Assembly (NCBI GenBank): GCA_018644665.1
Contig: JABGQA010000104.1
Location: 56,031 to 120,030 of the forward strand
Direction: 5' to 3'
Length of the DNA stretch: 64,000 nucleotides
DNA from: Candidatus Poribacteria bacterium
GTDB lineage: Bacteria > Poribacteria > WGA-4E > GCA-2687025
Each line of letters begins with the position of its first letter. The first letter of the stretch is position 1. Positions 8,675 through 17,308 of the stretch are shown one piece after another. A model generated the notes under the pieces. The model was not told the origin of the DNA. It ran no database searches and was given only the letters and a program-made list of their open reading frames with translations. The position numbers were made by a program, and so were the translations under genes.

Positions 8675-11106
8675 TGGATAGAGATGCGCTGCTCGCAGAA
8701 TTCCAGGACCCGCCGCGCGAATTCGGCATGATGCCGTTCTGGTTCTGGAACGACGACCTCGACGAGAACGAGATCCGTCGTCAGATCCGCGAGTTCCACG
8801 CCAAGGGCTTCGGCGGGTTCATCCCCCATGCTCGCATCGGGCTGTCCCGTCGCGTCGGGTATCTGACGGATGAGTACTTCCGGTTCATGCGCGTCGCCGC
8901 GGCGGAGGCGAAGCGCCTCGGCATGTACATAGTGCTGTACGACGAGGGGTCGTACCCGTCCGGGTCGGCGCAGGGCCGGGTGGTAGCCGAGAACCCCGAC
9001 TACGCCGCCCGCTGCCTCATTCCCATCACGCACAAGATCGAGGGACCGGCGCGCGGCTACTGGCGCCCGAACCCGGGCCGCGCGATGAAGGACCGCCTCC
9101 TACACGCCGTCCTGGCGCGCGAGACGTCGGACGACACGCTCGACCCGGACTCGTTCATGCTTCTCGACCCGCTCGACCACGACGTGCTGCACTACGACGT
9201 TCCCGACGGCGCGTGGCGCATCGTCACGGTGTGGAACGTCTTCAGCGGAGGCATCATCCGCGGAGTGTTCGACGAGGAGGACGACAACCACGCCCTCGCT
9301 CCCGCGGCCGGGAACATCATGGACGCCGACTCCGTCGCGTGCTTCCTTCGCCACACGCACGATCAATACTACGAACGCCTGTCCGAGTACTTCGGGTCGA
9401 CGATCGTGGGCATGTTCACCGACGAGCCGAACCCGCTGGGCCGAGCGACGCGACGCGGCCCCCGCCCGCACGCCTACACGGACGGGCTTCTCGACGAGCT
9501 TCGCGATGAGTGGGGCGACGAGGTGGATACCTGCCTTCCCGCCCTATGGTTCGATTGCGGGCGCGACACGAAGGCGTTCCGCGAGGCGTACCATCGCGCG
9601 GTCAAGGGTCGCATAGAGCGCGTCTTCTACGCGGCGCAGAGCGAGTGGTGCGAGCAGCACGGCATCGCGCTGACGGGGCATCCAGAGCAGAGCGATGAGA
9701 TGGGCGCGCTGCGCTACTTCCAGTGGCCGGGCCAGGACATGGTGTGGCGATACGTCGAGCCGAACGCAGACTCCGCGCTGGAGGGGCGTCACAGCGTCGC
9801 GGCGAAGGCGGCGAGCAGCGCGGCCTCCGTCGCGGAACGTCGGCGGAGCGCGTCGGAGCTGTTCGGCGCCTACGGCTGGCATCTCACGCTGGACGAGGCG
9901 AAGTGGCTCCTGGACTGGCATCTCGTGCGTGGCAACAACCTGTTCTTCTCCCACGCGGCGTTCTACTCGATCCGTGGCAGGCGCGCGTTCGAGAGCGAGC
10001 CGGACATCTCGGTCCACAACGTGTGGTGGACGCACTTCGGCCTCCTTGGCGACTACACGCGTCGCGTGTGCTGGGCAATGACCGACGGCGCGCACGTCTG
10101 CGATGTCGCGGTGCTCACGGAAGCCAACGTCATCGGATGGCGGGCGGCGGCGGAGCTGCTCACCTCGCAGCTCGACTTCGTGTATGTCGACGGCGAGGCG
10201 CTACAGCGAGCCACTGTCACCGACGGCCGCCTCTCCATCGGCCAGCATGAGTTCGGCGTCGTGGTGGTGGACTCCGACTACACGGCATCCGCTGAGGATC
10301 TCGACGCCCTCGCGGCGTTCGCGTTGGCGGGCGGCGTGGTCGTGCGGGAGTGGGACGCCGGCGACCTGGGCGCCGATGTCCGTCGCCTCCACGAGCCAGA
10401 CGTCGTGTGGGATGGACCGTCCGATCTGCGCGTGCGCCATTACCGCAAGGACGAAGCCGACTGGTACCTCCTCGTGAACGAGGGTGAGGACACGCTGGAC
10501 GGGACGATCACCCTGAGCGCGCGCGGGGAGTTGGAGTCCTGGAACCCGCTGACGGGCGACGCGCGCCCTTGGGGAGCCGTCGAGCAGGGCGCGGGCATCG
10601 TGACGTGCATCCGGCTCTACCGGCGGGAGTCGATGCTGCTCCGGGTCGCGGGTGGCGAACCAACAGCGGATGTGCCACCGGTCTCCGTGCCAGGCGCCGC
10701 CGTCGCGACATTGGCCGAAGGCTGGACTGTCCACAACGACGATGACGTTGCGAGTGACGCCCCGCCCCTGGGCGATTGGTCCCAGACGTCGGGGTTGGGG
10801 ACGTTCTCGGGCACGCTCCGCTACGGCGTGGAGTTCGAGCTGTCGGAGGCCCACGTCGACGCGGCGCGCTTCCTCGACCTTGGGCGTGTCGGAGACATCG
10901 CGGAGGCGTTTGTGAACGGACAGCGGGTCGGCGTGGCGGCGTGGGCTCCGTATACGCTGCCTCTAGACGCGCCTTTGATCGCCGGCGCGAACCGCCTCGA
11001 AGTGCACGTCACCAACTCCATGGCGAACGAATTCGACGGCAGGCAGATGCCTTCGGGGCTGATGGGACCGGTACGGTTGCTGGGCGGGCACGCGGGACAC
11101 GAGTGA
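8671..11106 (+). CDS. Large glycoside hydrolase, GH106/GH2-like architecture
   Basis: Protein of 811 residues. The N-terminal two thirds resemble a TIM-barrel glycosidase: MPFWFWNDDL, GGFIPHARIGL, an acidic segment LYDEGSYPSG near residue 93 and a second FTDEPNPLG segment near residue 250, both typical positions for catalytic acids. The last 130 residues look like a galactose-binding beta-sandwich (FLDLGRVGDIAEAFVNGQRVG), as in alpha-L-rhamnosidase-like GH106 and GH2 enzymes. No signal peptide is seen. The start at 8671 is chosen for the ATGA overlap with the sulfatase; ATG at 8674 is an alternative. Exact family and substrate are uncertain, but context points to a sulfated polysaccharide. 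Confidence 0.75.
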   Translation: MMDRDALLAEFQDPPREFGMMPFWFWNDDLDENEIRRQIREFHAKGFGGFIPHARIGLSRRVGYLTDEYFRFMRVAAAEAKRLGMYIVLYDEGSYPSGSAQGRVVAENPDYAARCLIPITHKIEGPARGYWRPNPGRAMKDRLLHAVLARETSDDTLDPDSFMLLDPLDHDVLHYDVPDGAWRIVTVWNVFSGGIIRGVFDEEDDNHALAPAAGNIMDADSVACFLRHTHDQYYERLSEYFGSTIVGMFTDEPNPLGRATRRGPRPHAYTDGLLDELRDEWGDEVDTCLPALWFDCGRDTKAFREAYHRAVKGRIERVFYAAQSEWCEQHGIALTGHPEQSDEMGALRYFQWPGQDMVWRYVEPNADSALEGRHSVAAKAASSAASVAERRRSASELFGAYGWHLTLDEAKWLLDWHLVRGNNLFFSHAAFYSIRGRRAFESEPDISVHNVWWTHFGLLGDYTRRVCWAMTDGAHVCDVAVLTEANVIGWRAAAELLTSQLDFVYVDGEALQRATVTDGRLSIGQHEFGVVVVDSDYTASAEDLDALAAFALAGGVVVREWDAGDLGADVRRLHEPDVVWDGPSDLRVRHYRKDEADWYLLVNEGEDTLDGTITLSARGELESWNPLTGDARPWGAVEQGAGIVTCIRLYRRESMLLRVAGGEPTADVPPVSVPGAAVATLAEGWTVHNDDDVASDAPPLGDWSQTSGLGTFSGTLRYGVEFELSEAHVDAARFLDLGRVGDIAEAFVNGQRVGVAAWAPYTLPLDAPLIAGANRLEVHVTNSMANEFDGRQMPSGLMGPVRLLGGHAGHE

Positions 11107-11130
11107 ACGGACTCCGACGAGGAGAGCGTC

Positions 11131-12609
11131 ATGAATATCGTCCTGATCATCATCGACACGCTGCGCTACGACTACGTCGGCGCGAACGGCAACCCGAACA
11201 TATCGACGCCCAACCTCGACCGGCTCGCCGCGGAGTCGTGGGTGTTCGACCGCGCCTTTTCCGCGAGCTTCCCGACGATCCCCTTCCGCAACGACGTCAT
11301 GCGCGGGCAGTACGGCGGCCCGTTCCATCCGTGGAAGCCGTTGCCGTTCAACGCGCCCGCGTTCCCGCGCATCCTCGGCGACAACGGCTACGCGACGCAG
11401 CTAATCCACGACACGCCCCACCTCGTGAACGGCGGTCACAACTTCGACTGGCCCTTCCACGGCTGGACCTTCATTCGCGGCGCCGAAGTGGACCGGCCGT
11501 GGATCACCGACGGCTTCAAACTCCCCGACAACTGGGCGTTCGACCCGATGTTCGACTGCCTGGAACTGCCCGAGCGCGAGAGCTGGGTTCCCGACCATCC
11601 GAGCCTGGCGACGTACGTCCGCGCGAACCGCGATAGAAAGACGCTCGACGACTGGAACTGCGCGCGCCTCTTCGACACCGCCTCCACGTTCCTCGCGGAT
11701 AACGTCGAGCGCGACAGCTTCTTCCTCTGGCTCGACTGCTTCGACCCGCACGAGCCGTGGGACGCCCCCGAGGCGTACGTCCGTCTCTACGACGACACGC
11801 CCGGTTACGACGGGACCATCGACCCCAGGAGCTTCCAGGCGAATCGCAACGACAAGCGACTGTCCGACGCCGCGCGGAGCCGCATCAGGGCGCAATACTG
11901 CGCCAAGGTGAGCTGGATGGACCGGTGCCTCGGACGACTCCTCGACGCGCTGGACGAGACGGGCTTGGCGGGGAACACGGCCGTAGTCCTCGTAGGGGAC
12001 CACGGTACGAACGACGGCTCGACGGGCTTCTTCGGCAAGCGCGCCCCAGTCACCGAGGCCGAAGCGCACGTCCCGCTGATGATCCGCACGCCGGACGGCG
12101 GCGCGGGACGCACGGACGTGATTTGGCAGCCGCAGGACATGTTCGCGACGATCCTGGGTCTGGCGGGCGTGTCCCCAGACGGAGACGGCCCGCGCGCCGC
12201 CGAGAGCTTCGACGTCCTCACGGCGGCCCGCGAGGGGGCCGCCGGCGAGCGGGAGATTGCCCTGACCGGAGGCGCGGTGAACTCCTGGCGCGGGAGGGGT
12301 GCGGAAGACACGCTGTTCACCGCTTTCGACAGGGAGTGGTGTCTGCAGGTGGCACCGTCCGTCGAGCATTCGCGCCTCATGCGTCTGGGCGAGTTGGACG
12401 ACGTCGCCGCGCAGAACGCCGAGGTCGTGAAGCGGCTGCACGCCGCCGCCCTTGCCGCCATCAGGCGCAGAGGACTCGACCCAGCGTTGGCCGACTGGCT
12501 AGAGGAAGGCGGAACAGGCGAGTTCCCTGCCGAGGCCAGCTTCTGGGACGGGTGGCCGGACGACTCGGGGCACTACGCGTATTTCGGGCGGTTGTATCAG
12601 GAAGACTGA
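11131..12609 (+). CDS. Sulfatase-family hydrolase with Thr at the formylglycine position
   Basis: Alkaline-phosphatase-superfamily protein of 492 residues with the sulfatase fold: LIIIDTLRYDYVG at the N-terminus with first metal ligand Asp9, STPNLDRLA, and VGDHGTNDG near residue 290. The formylglycine motif, normally C/S-x-P-x-R, reads T-I-P-F-R at residues 49-53, so there is no Cys or Ser to oxidise. Threonine nucleophiles are known in the related nucleotide pyrophosphatase/phosphodiesterases, so it may be a phosphodiesterase or a divergent sulfatase. GAGGAGA precedes the ATG. It lies 24 bp after the glycoside hydrolase and 11 bp before the PhyH gene. Confidence 0.85.
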   Translation: MNIVLIIIDTLRYDYVGANGNPNISTPNLDRLAAESWVFDRAFSASFPTIPFRNDVMRGQYGGPFHPWKPLPFNAPAFPRILGDNGYATQLIHDTPHLVNGGHNFDWPFHGWTFIRGAEVDRPWITDGFKLPDNWAFDPMFDCLELPERESWVPDHPSLATYVRANRDRKTLDDWNCARLFDTASTFLADNVERDSFFLWLDCFDPHEPWDAPEAYVRLYDDTPGYDGTIDPRSFQANRNDKRLSDAARSRIRAQYCAKVSWMDRCLGRLLDALDETGLAGNTAVVLVGDHGTNDGSTGFFGKRAPVTEAEAHVPLMIRTPDGGAGRTDVIWQPQDMFATILGLAGVSPDGDGPRAAESFDVLTAAREGAAGEREIALTGGAVNSWRGRGAEDTLFTAFDREWCLQVAPSVEHSRLMRLGELDDVAAQNAEVVKRLHAAALAAIRRRGLDPALADWLEEGGTGEFPAEASFWDGWPDDSGHYAYFGRLYQED

Positions 12610-12620
12610 GGAGGACGGAT

Positions 12621-13400
12621 ATGTCGCTCACGGCGGAGCAACTGGAGCGGTTCGACCGCGACGGCTACATCAGCATCCCACATCGACTCATCGAGCCGGA
12701 TCACCTGGAGCGGCTCCGCGGTCGGTACGACGCGCAGTTCGCGGAACGTCGCGGAACGGTGGGGCAGGGGATGCGCAACCTCGCCGTGGTGGGTGAGTCG
12801 GAGTCCGACCCCGACGCCGACCGCTCCGAGGAGATGCTCCAAATCATGGAGATGTGGAAGCTCGACGACGAGTATCGGCAGTTGCTCTACCATCCGCCGC
12901 TGCTGGATGTCGCGGAGTGCCTCGTGGGGCCGGACATACAGGTTTTCCACGACCAGGCGCTCTACAAGCCCGCGCAGCACGGCGGAGCGGTCCACTGGCA
13001 TCAGGACAACGGCTACTGGCGATGCGACCCGCCGAATCTGGTCAGCATATGGATGCCCTGGGACGACGCCGACGAGGACAACGGTTGCATGACGATGATC
13101 CCCGGCAGCCATCGCGAGGGCGCGGCGTCACACGAACGCGCCGCCACCGAGAAGGGCGAGAACCCCTCGCTGCTGATGGCGGATGTCGACGAGAGCAAGG
13201 CCGTCCGCGTGCCTATCAAGGCGGGATACGGGCTACTCCACCACTGCCGTACGCTTCACTCGACAGCGCCCAACCGCTCGGAGCGTGACCGCCGGGCGAT
13301 GGTCGTGCACTACATGTCATCCGGCACCCGGAACGCGCAGGGCGCGGTGATGACCGACAACCTCGTACTGCGAGGGTCCGGCCCGGACGCGACCGCCTGA
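12621..13400 (+). CDS. Phytanoyl-CoA dioxygenase family (PhyH) Fe(II)/2-oxoglutarate oxygenase
   Basis: Non-haem iron dioxygenase of 259 residues with the double-stranded beta-helix fold. The iron ligands are His and Asp in VHWHQDNGYW and a distal His in TLHSTAPN; an Arg for 2-oxoglutarate binding follows (DRRAMVVHY). The substrate is not a true phytanoyl-CoA in most bacterial members. Here it closes a cluster of sulfatases and a glycosidase, so oxidative cleavage or hydroxylation of a sulfated or methylated sugar is a reasonable guess. The start ATG follows GAGGAGGA. A second PhyH gene at 42 kb also lies beside a carbohydrate-active enzyme. Confidence 0.9.
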   Translation: MSLTAEQLERFDRDGYISIPHRLIEPDHLERLRGRYDAQFAERRGTVGQGMRNLAVVGESESDPDADRSEEMLQIMEMWKLDDEYRQLLYHPPLLDVAECLVGPDIQVFHDQALYKPAQHGGAVHWHQDNGYWRCDPPNLVSIWMPWDDADEDNGCMTMIPGSHREGAASHERAATEKGENPSLLMADVDESKAVRVPIKAGYGLLHHCRTLHSTAPNRSERDRRAMVVHYMSSGTRNAQGAVMTDNLVLRGSGPDATA

Positions 13401-13472
13401 CGTCCGTATCGCGACCTCTACGTGCGCGTTGGGATGCCCGGCACAGAACGCATACACAGGCAGGGGTGCAGC

Positions 13473-13919
13473 TTGGTTACGAGCGCAGCAACCACCGTTG
13501 AGGGGTACATCCAGGGTCTCGACGCTGACCGCGCCGCCGCCATCGAGGCGGTGCGCGGCGTCATTCTCGACAACCTGCCCGATGGCTACGTCGAGACGAT
13601 GCAGTACGGGATGGTCGCCTACGTCATCCCGTTCGAGCGATACCCAGAGACCTACAACAAGCAGCCGCTCTCGCCCACGGCCTTGGCGTCGCAGAAGAAC
13701 TACATGTCGCTCTATCTCCACGGCGTGTACGCCGACGACGACCTAGAGAACTGGTTCCGCGAGGCGTACGCCGCGAGCGGCAAGAAGCTGAACATGGGCA
13801 AGTCGTGCGTGCGTTTCCGCAAGTTGGCGGACCTACCGCTGGACGTCGTCGGGGAGGTGGTCGCGCGCGTGTCCGTCGACCGATTCATCGAGTGCTACGA
13901 GGCGTCACGACGTCCGTAG
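13473..13919 (+). CDS. DUF1801 (YdhG-like) domain protein
   Basis: Small cytoplasmic protein of the DUF1801 family, recognised from TVEGYIQGLDADRAAAIEAVR, the central PLSPTALASQKNYMSLYL and GKSCVRFRKLADLPLD near the C-terminus. Function of the family is unknown. I prefer the TTG at 13473, which has AGGGG upstream and gives the usual N-terminal length of 148 residues; ATG at 13434 or GTG at 13422 would add 13 or 17 residues. It follows the PhyH gene after 72 bp and is not obviously part of the catabolic cluster. Confidence 0.75.
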   Translation: MVTSAATTVEGYIQGLDADRAAAIEAVRGVILDNLPDGYVETMQYGMVAYVIPFERYPETYNKQPLSPTALASQKNYMSLYLHGVYADDDLENWFREAYAASGKKLNMGKSCVRFRKLADLPLDVVGEVVARVSVDRFIECYEASRRP

Positions 13920-14098
13920 CGCGTCGCCCGGCCGGACGCGATCCGCGACCCGATCACGACGCTTCCGGCACCGTCCTGATCGGCGTCCCACCCCAAGCAG
14001 AGAGCCGTCTGACGGTGTATAGTGCAGGCGGCTCTTCTCTGTGCTCTTGGCAACGAACTTGCACCCAACTCTCGCAACGCGAGGGAGAGGAACCGGCA

Positions 14099-14815
14099 GT
14101 GGCTGATTGGCTGCGCATCGCGCATCGCGGAGCGTCGGGGCACGCGCCGGAGAACACGCTCGCGGCGTTCCGCAAGGCGGTCGAGATGGGCGTGGACGGC
14201 ATCGAGATGGACATACACCTGAGCGCGGACGATGAGGTGGTGGTCATTCACGACTCCACGTTGGATCGCACCACGGACGCGGAGGGGCAGGTCGCGGGCC
14301 TGTCACTCGCCGAGATACGCGAGGCCGACGCAGGCGATGGCGAACGCGTCCCCACGCTCGGGGAAGCTCTCGACGCCATCCCGCTCGACGTTCTCGCATT
14401 CGTGGAGATCAAGGCTGCAGCGGCAACGCCCCATGCCGTGCGGATCGTGCAGGAGATGGACAGGCTTGATCAGGTCGTCGTCATATCGTTCGATTCCGAC
14501 GCGCTCCGCACACTGCGCCAGTTGGACTCGCGGATACCGATGGGATTGCTACTGGGCAGAGGCGCCGCGGACAACGTCGACGCGTCCACCCTCGGGATCG
14601 ACCTCCTGCATCGCGCGCAGGCCACCGGGACATCGACTGTCAGCGTTGACTGGGGCCTGGTCAGTCCCGAGGTCGTGAGCGATGTCCGGCGAAGGGGCGG
14701 CTCGGTGTGGACCTGGACTCTTAACCGCACGGACCATATCCGGCGCGTCGCGAGGATGGGCGTGCAGGCCATCACCTCCGACTACCCGGACAGGCTGAAC
14801 GAGGCGCGGATGTAG
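14099..14815 (+). CDS. Glycerophosphodiester phosphodiesterase
   Basis: GDPD-family TIM-barrel enzyme of 238 residues that releases glycerol-3-phosphate from phospholipid head-group diesters. The N-terminus carries AHRGASGHAPENT with catalytic His9, Arg10 and the Glu/Asn pair, then the metal-binding GIEMDIHLS and VIHDSTLDRTT. The C-terminal WTLNRTDHIRR and GVQAITSDYPDRL are typical. No signal peptide is present, so a cytoplasmic location is likely. The GTG at 14099 is chosen because GAGGGAGAGG precedes it. The stop codon abuts the ATG of the next membrane-protein gene with no spacer, which implies co-transcription with the MoxR unit. Confidence 0.92.
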   Translation: MADWLRIAHRGASGHAPENTLAAFRKAVEMGVDGIEMDIHLSADDEVVVIHDSTLDRTTDAEGQVAGLSLAEIREADAGDGERVPTLGEALDAIPLDVLAFVEIKAAAATPHAVRIVQEMDRLDQVVVISFDSDALRTLRQLDSRIPMGLLLGRGAADNVDASTLGIDLLHRAQATGTSTVSVDWGLVSPEVVSDVRRRGGSVWTWTLNRTDHIRRVARMGVQAITSDYPDRLNEARM

Positions 14816-16150
14816 ATGAGACCGCCATCCCTACAGACCGCGATGGCGCCGTACCTCCGCCGCGCGCGCGTCCGGGCGATGTCGCGCGGCTCCGTGGACG
14901 GAATCCTCGTAGGAGCATTGGTCGCCGGGGTAACGCTGCTATCGCATAGGTTGCTGGGCATCGGGACGCCTCTCCTGGCCGCGTGCTCGCTCGCGATCGC
15001 CGTCCCCGCCGGCCTCTTGGTCGCCCGGGTTCGACTGCCCGACGACGGCACGTTGCTGACCTCTCTAGACGCCGACCTGGGGCTGAAGGCGCGTGTACGC
15101 ACCGCGTGGGAATCCGGAGCGGCGGAGCGTCACGGGCCCCTGGCACAGGCGCAGATCCGCGACGCGGTGACCGCGCTGAACGCGAACACGCCGCGCGACT
15201 GGCTGCCGCGCTTACTCCCGCGTCGGGCATGGGGCATGCCGCTGGCCGTCGGCCTAGCGGCGTCGGCGCTGCTCGCGCCCTCACGTGGCGAAGCGGGGGC
15301 TCAGCTCTCGGCGCCGGAGCGAACGGCGATCAGCGCGGCTGCGGAGGCCCTGAGTGACGACAGGGCGTTGAGCGGGCGCCTGCGCGACGCCGAGTCGGTG
15401 GAGGAGGCGCTCGCGGCCCTCGCCGACTACGAAGAGCGCGCCGAGACCTATCGGGAGAGCCGCCGCGCGCTGGACATGGTCCGCGACGCGTTGCCACAGC
15501 CAGCCAGAAACAGCAGCCCCGCGGACGCCCTGACCGCCGCCACGCCCGCGTCCTACCCCGCGTTGCAGGAGCGACTCCGAGGCCTACGAGACAGGCTCGC
15601 GCGAAACGCGACTACGGGTGGCCTGGCCCAGGCCCTCGACGACATCGAGATGCGCGCGGTCACCGAGGCGACCTTGCAGGCCATCATCGACGAACTGCGC
15701 GAACTCGAAGGCATCGCGCAGACGGCTCCCTTGACATCCCTCGACGAGATCCGCGCTCAGGAGCGCGCGGTCGCGTTGGCCGCCATCGACGTGGAGGCGG
15801 GAGGAACGCAAGCGCGGACGGATGGGGTCGCAGGCGCCGAGACGGGCGACATGGTCGCGCAGGGATCACGTATCCCCGACGCCGTCACCGTGGCGCAAGC
15901 CGCCGATGCCATGCTGCTGGAGAGCCTGGAGTCCGCGGCGATCAGAGAGTCCCGCGTATACACGAGGGCGCGTGACGCCGACGGCCGGGAGTCCGAGCCG
16001 GTCTCCATGCCGTTTCGCGAGGCGGTCGCGAACGCGCGAGCGGAGACCGAGTACGCAGTCAGGAACGACGAACTCCCCGTCGCCTACAGAGACAGGATTC
16101 GACGCTACTTCGACGCCCTACAGCGGATCGCCGAGGAGGACGCGCCGTGA
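14816..16150 (+). CDS. DUF4175-like membrane protein
   Basis: Protein of 444 residues with two N-terminal membrane helices (about 27-48 and 51-70) and a third hydrophobic segment near 143-158, followed by a long Ala/Glu/Arg-rich helical periplasmic or cytoplasmic region. The segment LDADLGLKARVRTAWE after the helices and the C-terminal LPVAYRDRIRRYFDALQ resemble DUF4175-type proteins that accompany MoxR ATPases. It overlaps the MoxR start by four bases (GTGA). Probably an envelope partner of MoxR; the family assignment is from memory of such motifs and moderately secure. Confidence 0.6.
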   Translation: MRPPSLQTAMAPYLRRARVRAMSRGSVDGILVGALVAGVTLLSHRLLGIGTPLLAACSLAIAVPAGLLVARVRLPDDGTLLTSLDADLGLKARVRTAWESGAAERHGPLAQAQIRDAVTALNANTPRDWLPRLLPRRAWGMPLAVGLAASALLAPSRGEAGAQLSAPERTAISAAAEALSDDRALSGRLRDAESVEEALAALADYEERAETYRESRRALDMVRDALPQPARNSSPADALTAATPASYPALQERLRGLRDRLARNATTGGLAQALDDIEMRAVTEATLQAIIDELRELEGIAQTAPLTSLDEIRAQERAVALAAIDVEAGGTQARTDGVAGAETGDMVAQGSRIPDAVTVAQAADAMLLESLESAAIRESRVYTRARDADGRESEPVSMPFREAVANARAETEYAVRNDELPVAYRDRIRRYFDALQRIAEEDAP

Positions 16151-17133
16151 GCGACAACGCCGTCGCTGCGCGCGTCGACGGGTTTGTGGACGCATACAAC
16201 GCCGCACGCGCCGAAATCGAGGGGGTGATCGTCGGGCAGACGGAGGTCGTCGACGGCGTTCTGACGGCGATCTTCGCCGCCGGTCATGTGTTGCTCGAAG
16301 GCGTCCCGGGTCTGGGCAAAACCTCGCTCGTACGCGCGCTTGCGGACGTGCTCCGCCTGGACTTCAAGCGCGTACAGTTCACCCCGGATCTCATGCCCTC
16401 CGACGTAACCGGCACGCGCGTGCTCGTCGAGTCGGCCGACGGCCGTCGCCAGTTCGAGTTTCAGAAGGGGCCACTATTCGCGCACCTTGTGCTGGCCGAC
16501 GAGATCAACCGCGCGTCGCCGCGCACGCAGTCCTCGCTGCTGGAGGCCATGCAAGAGCGATCCGTGAGCGACGGCGTCACGACTTACGAGCTCGACGCCC
16601 CCTTCTTCGTCATGGCGACGCAGAACCCGCTGGACATGGAGGGCACCTACCCGTTGCCGGAGGCCCAGTTGGATCGGTTTCTTTTTAAGCTACTCGTGCC
16701 GTTCCCGTCGGCGGACACGATCGCGACCATCCTGGAGCGCACTACCTCCAACGAGCCGCCCCGCGCAGCGCCCGTCCTGGCGCGCGAGACGATCATCGAG
16801 TATCAGCGACTTGTGCGCGAGGTTCTGATCGCCTCGCCGGTCCGCGACTACGTGATCCGACTGACCCTGGCGACGCATCCGCACTCCGACCACGCGCCGG
16901 AGTCCGTGCGAGAATACGTCGCATACGGAGCGAGCCCGCGCGGAGCGCAGGCCCTGGAGCTAGCCGCGAAGGTCCGAGCGTTGATGGACCGTCGGTTGAA
17001 CGTCGACTTCGGGGATGTCCGCGCCGTCGCGCTCCCCGCCCTGCGCCATCGCGTGCTGCTGAACTTCGAGGGATCCGCCGAACGGGTCATCTCCGACACG
17101 CTGGTGGCCGACGTTCTGGAGAGTGTGCGATAG
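16147..17133 (+). CDS. MoxR-family AAA+ ATPase
   Basis: Cytoplasmic AAA+ chaperone-like ATPase of 328 residues. Walker A is EGVPGLGKTSL near residue 51. Walker B is VLADEINRASPRTQSSLLEAMQE near 115, and sensor 1 is FFVMATQNPLDMEGTYPLPEAQLDRF near 155, all diagnostic of MoxR. MoxR proteins usually assist maturation or metal loading of envelope complexes with DUF58 and von Willebrand A partners. Those partners are not found downstream here; the only linked candidate is the DUF4175-like protein whose stop overlaps the GTG start. The start is fixed by that GTGA overlap. Confidence 0.95.
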   Translation: MSDNAVAARVDGFVDAYNAARAEIEGVIVGQTEVVDGVLTAIFAAGHVLLEGVPGLGKTSLVRALADVLRLDFKRVQFTPDLMPSDVTGTRVLVESADGRRQFEFQKGPLFAHLVLADEINRASPRTQSSLLEAMQERSVSDGVTTYELDAPFFVMATQNPLDMEGTYPLPEAQLDRFLFKLLVPFPSADTIATILERTTSNEPPRAAPVLARETIIEYQRLVREVLIASPVRDYVIRLTLATHPHSDHAPESVREYVAYGASPRGAQALELAAKVRALMDRRLNVDFGDVRAVALPALRHRVLLNFEGSAERVISDTLVADVLESVR

Positions 17134-17308
17134 CGCGGAGGGATCGCGCCCGCCGGGCACACTCCTGCATGTCGACTCCCCCGTGCGGCCGTTTGCGCGT
17201 GGGCATGTCTGCCATAGAGCAATCGCCGTCGTTACAGAATCCGTCGTGTCAACCACGGCGACACGGCTCCTCGCGCCCCGATCCTGCGACGCTGCTCGGA
17301 GGCCCATA

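Noticed and set aside
11757..12620. Upstream extension of the PhyH frame
   Set aside because: This is the off-frame translation of the sulfatase-like gene; the PhyH protein begins at 12621 with a strong Shine-Dalgarno sequence.
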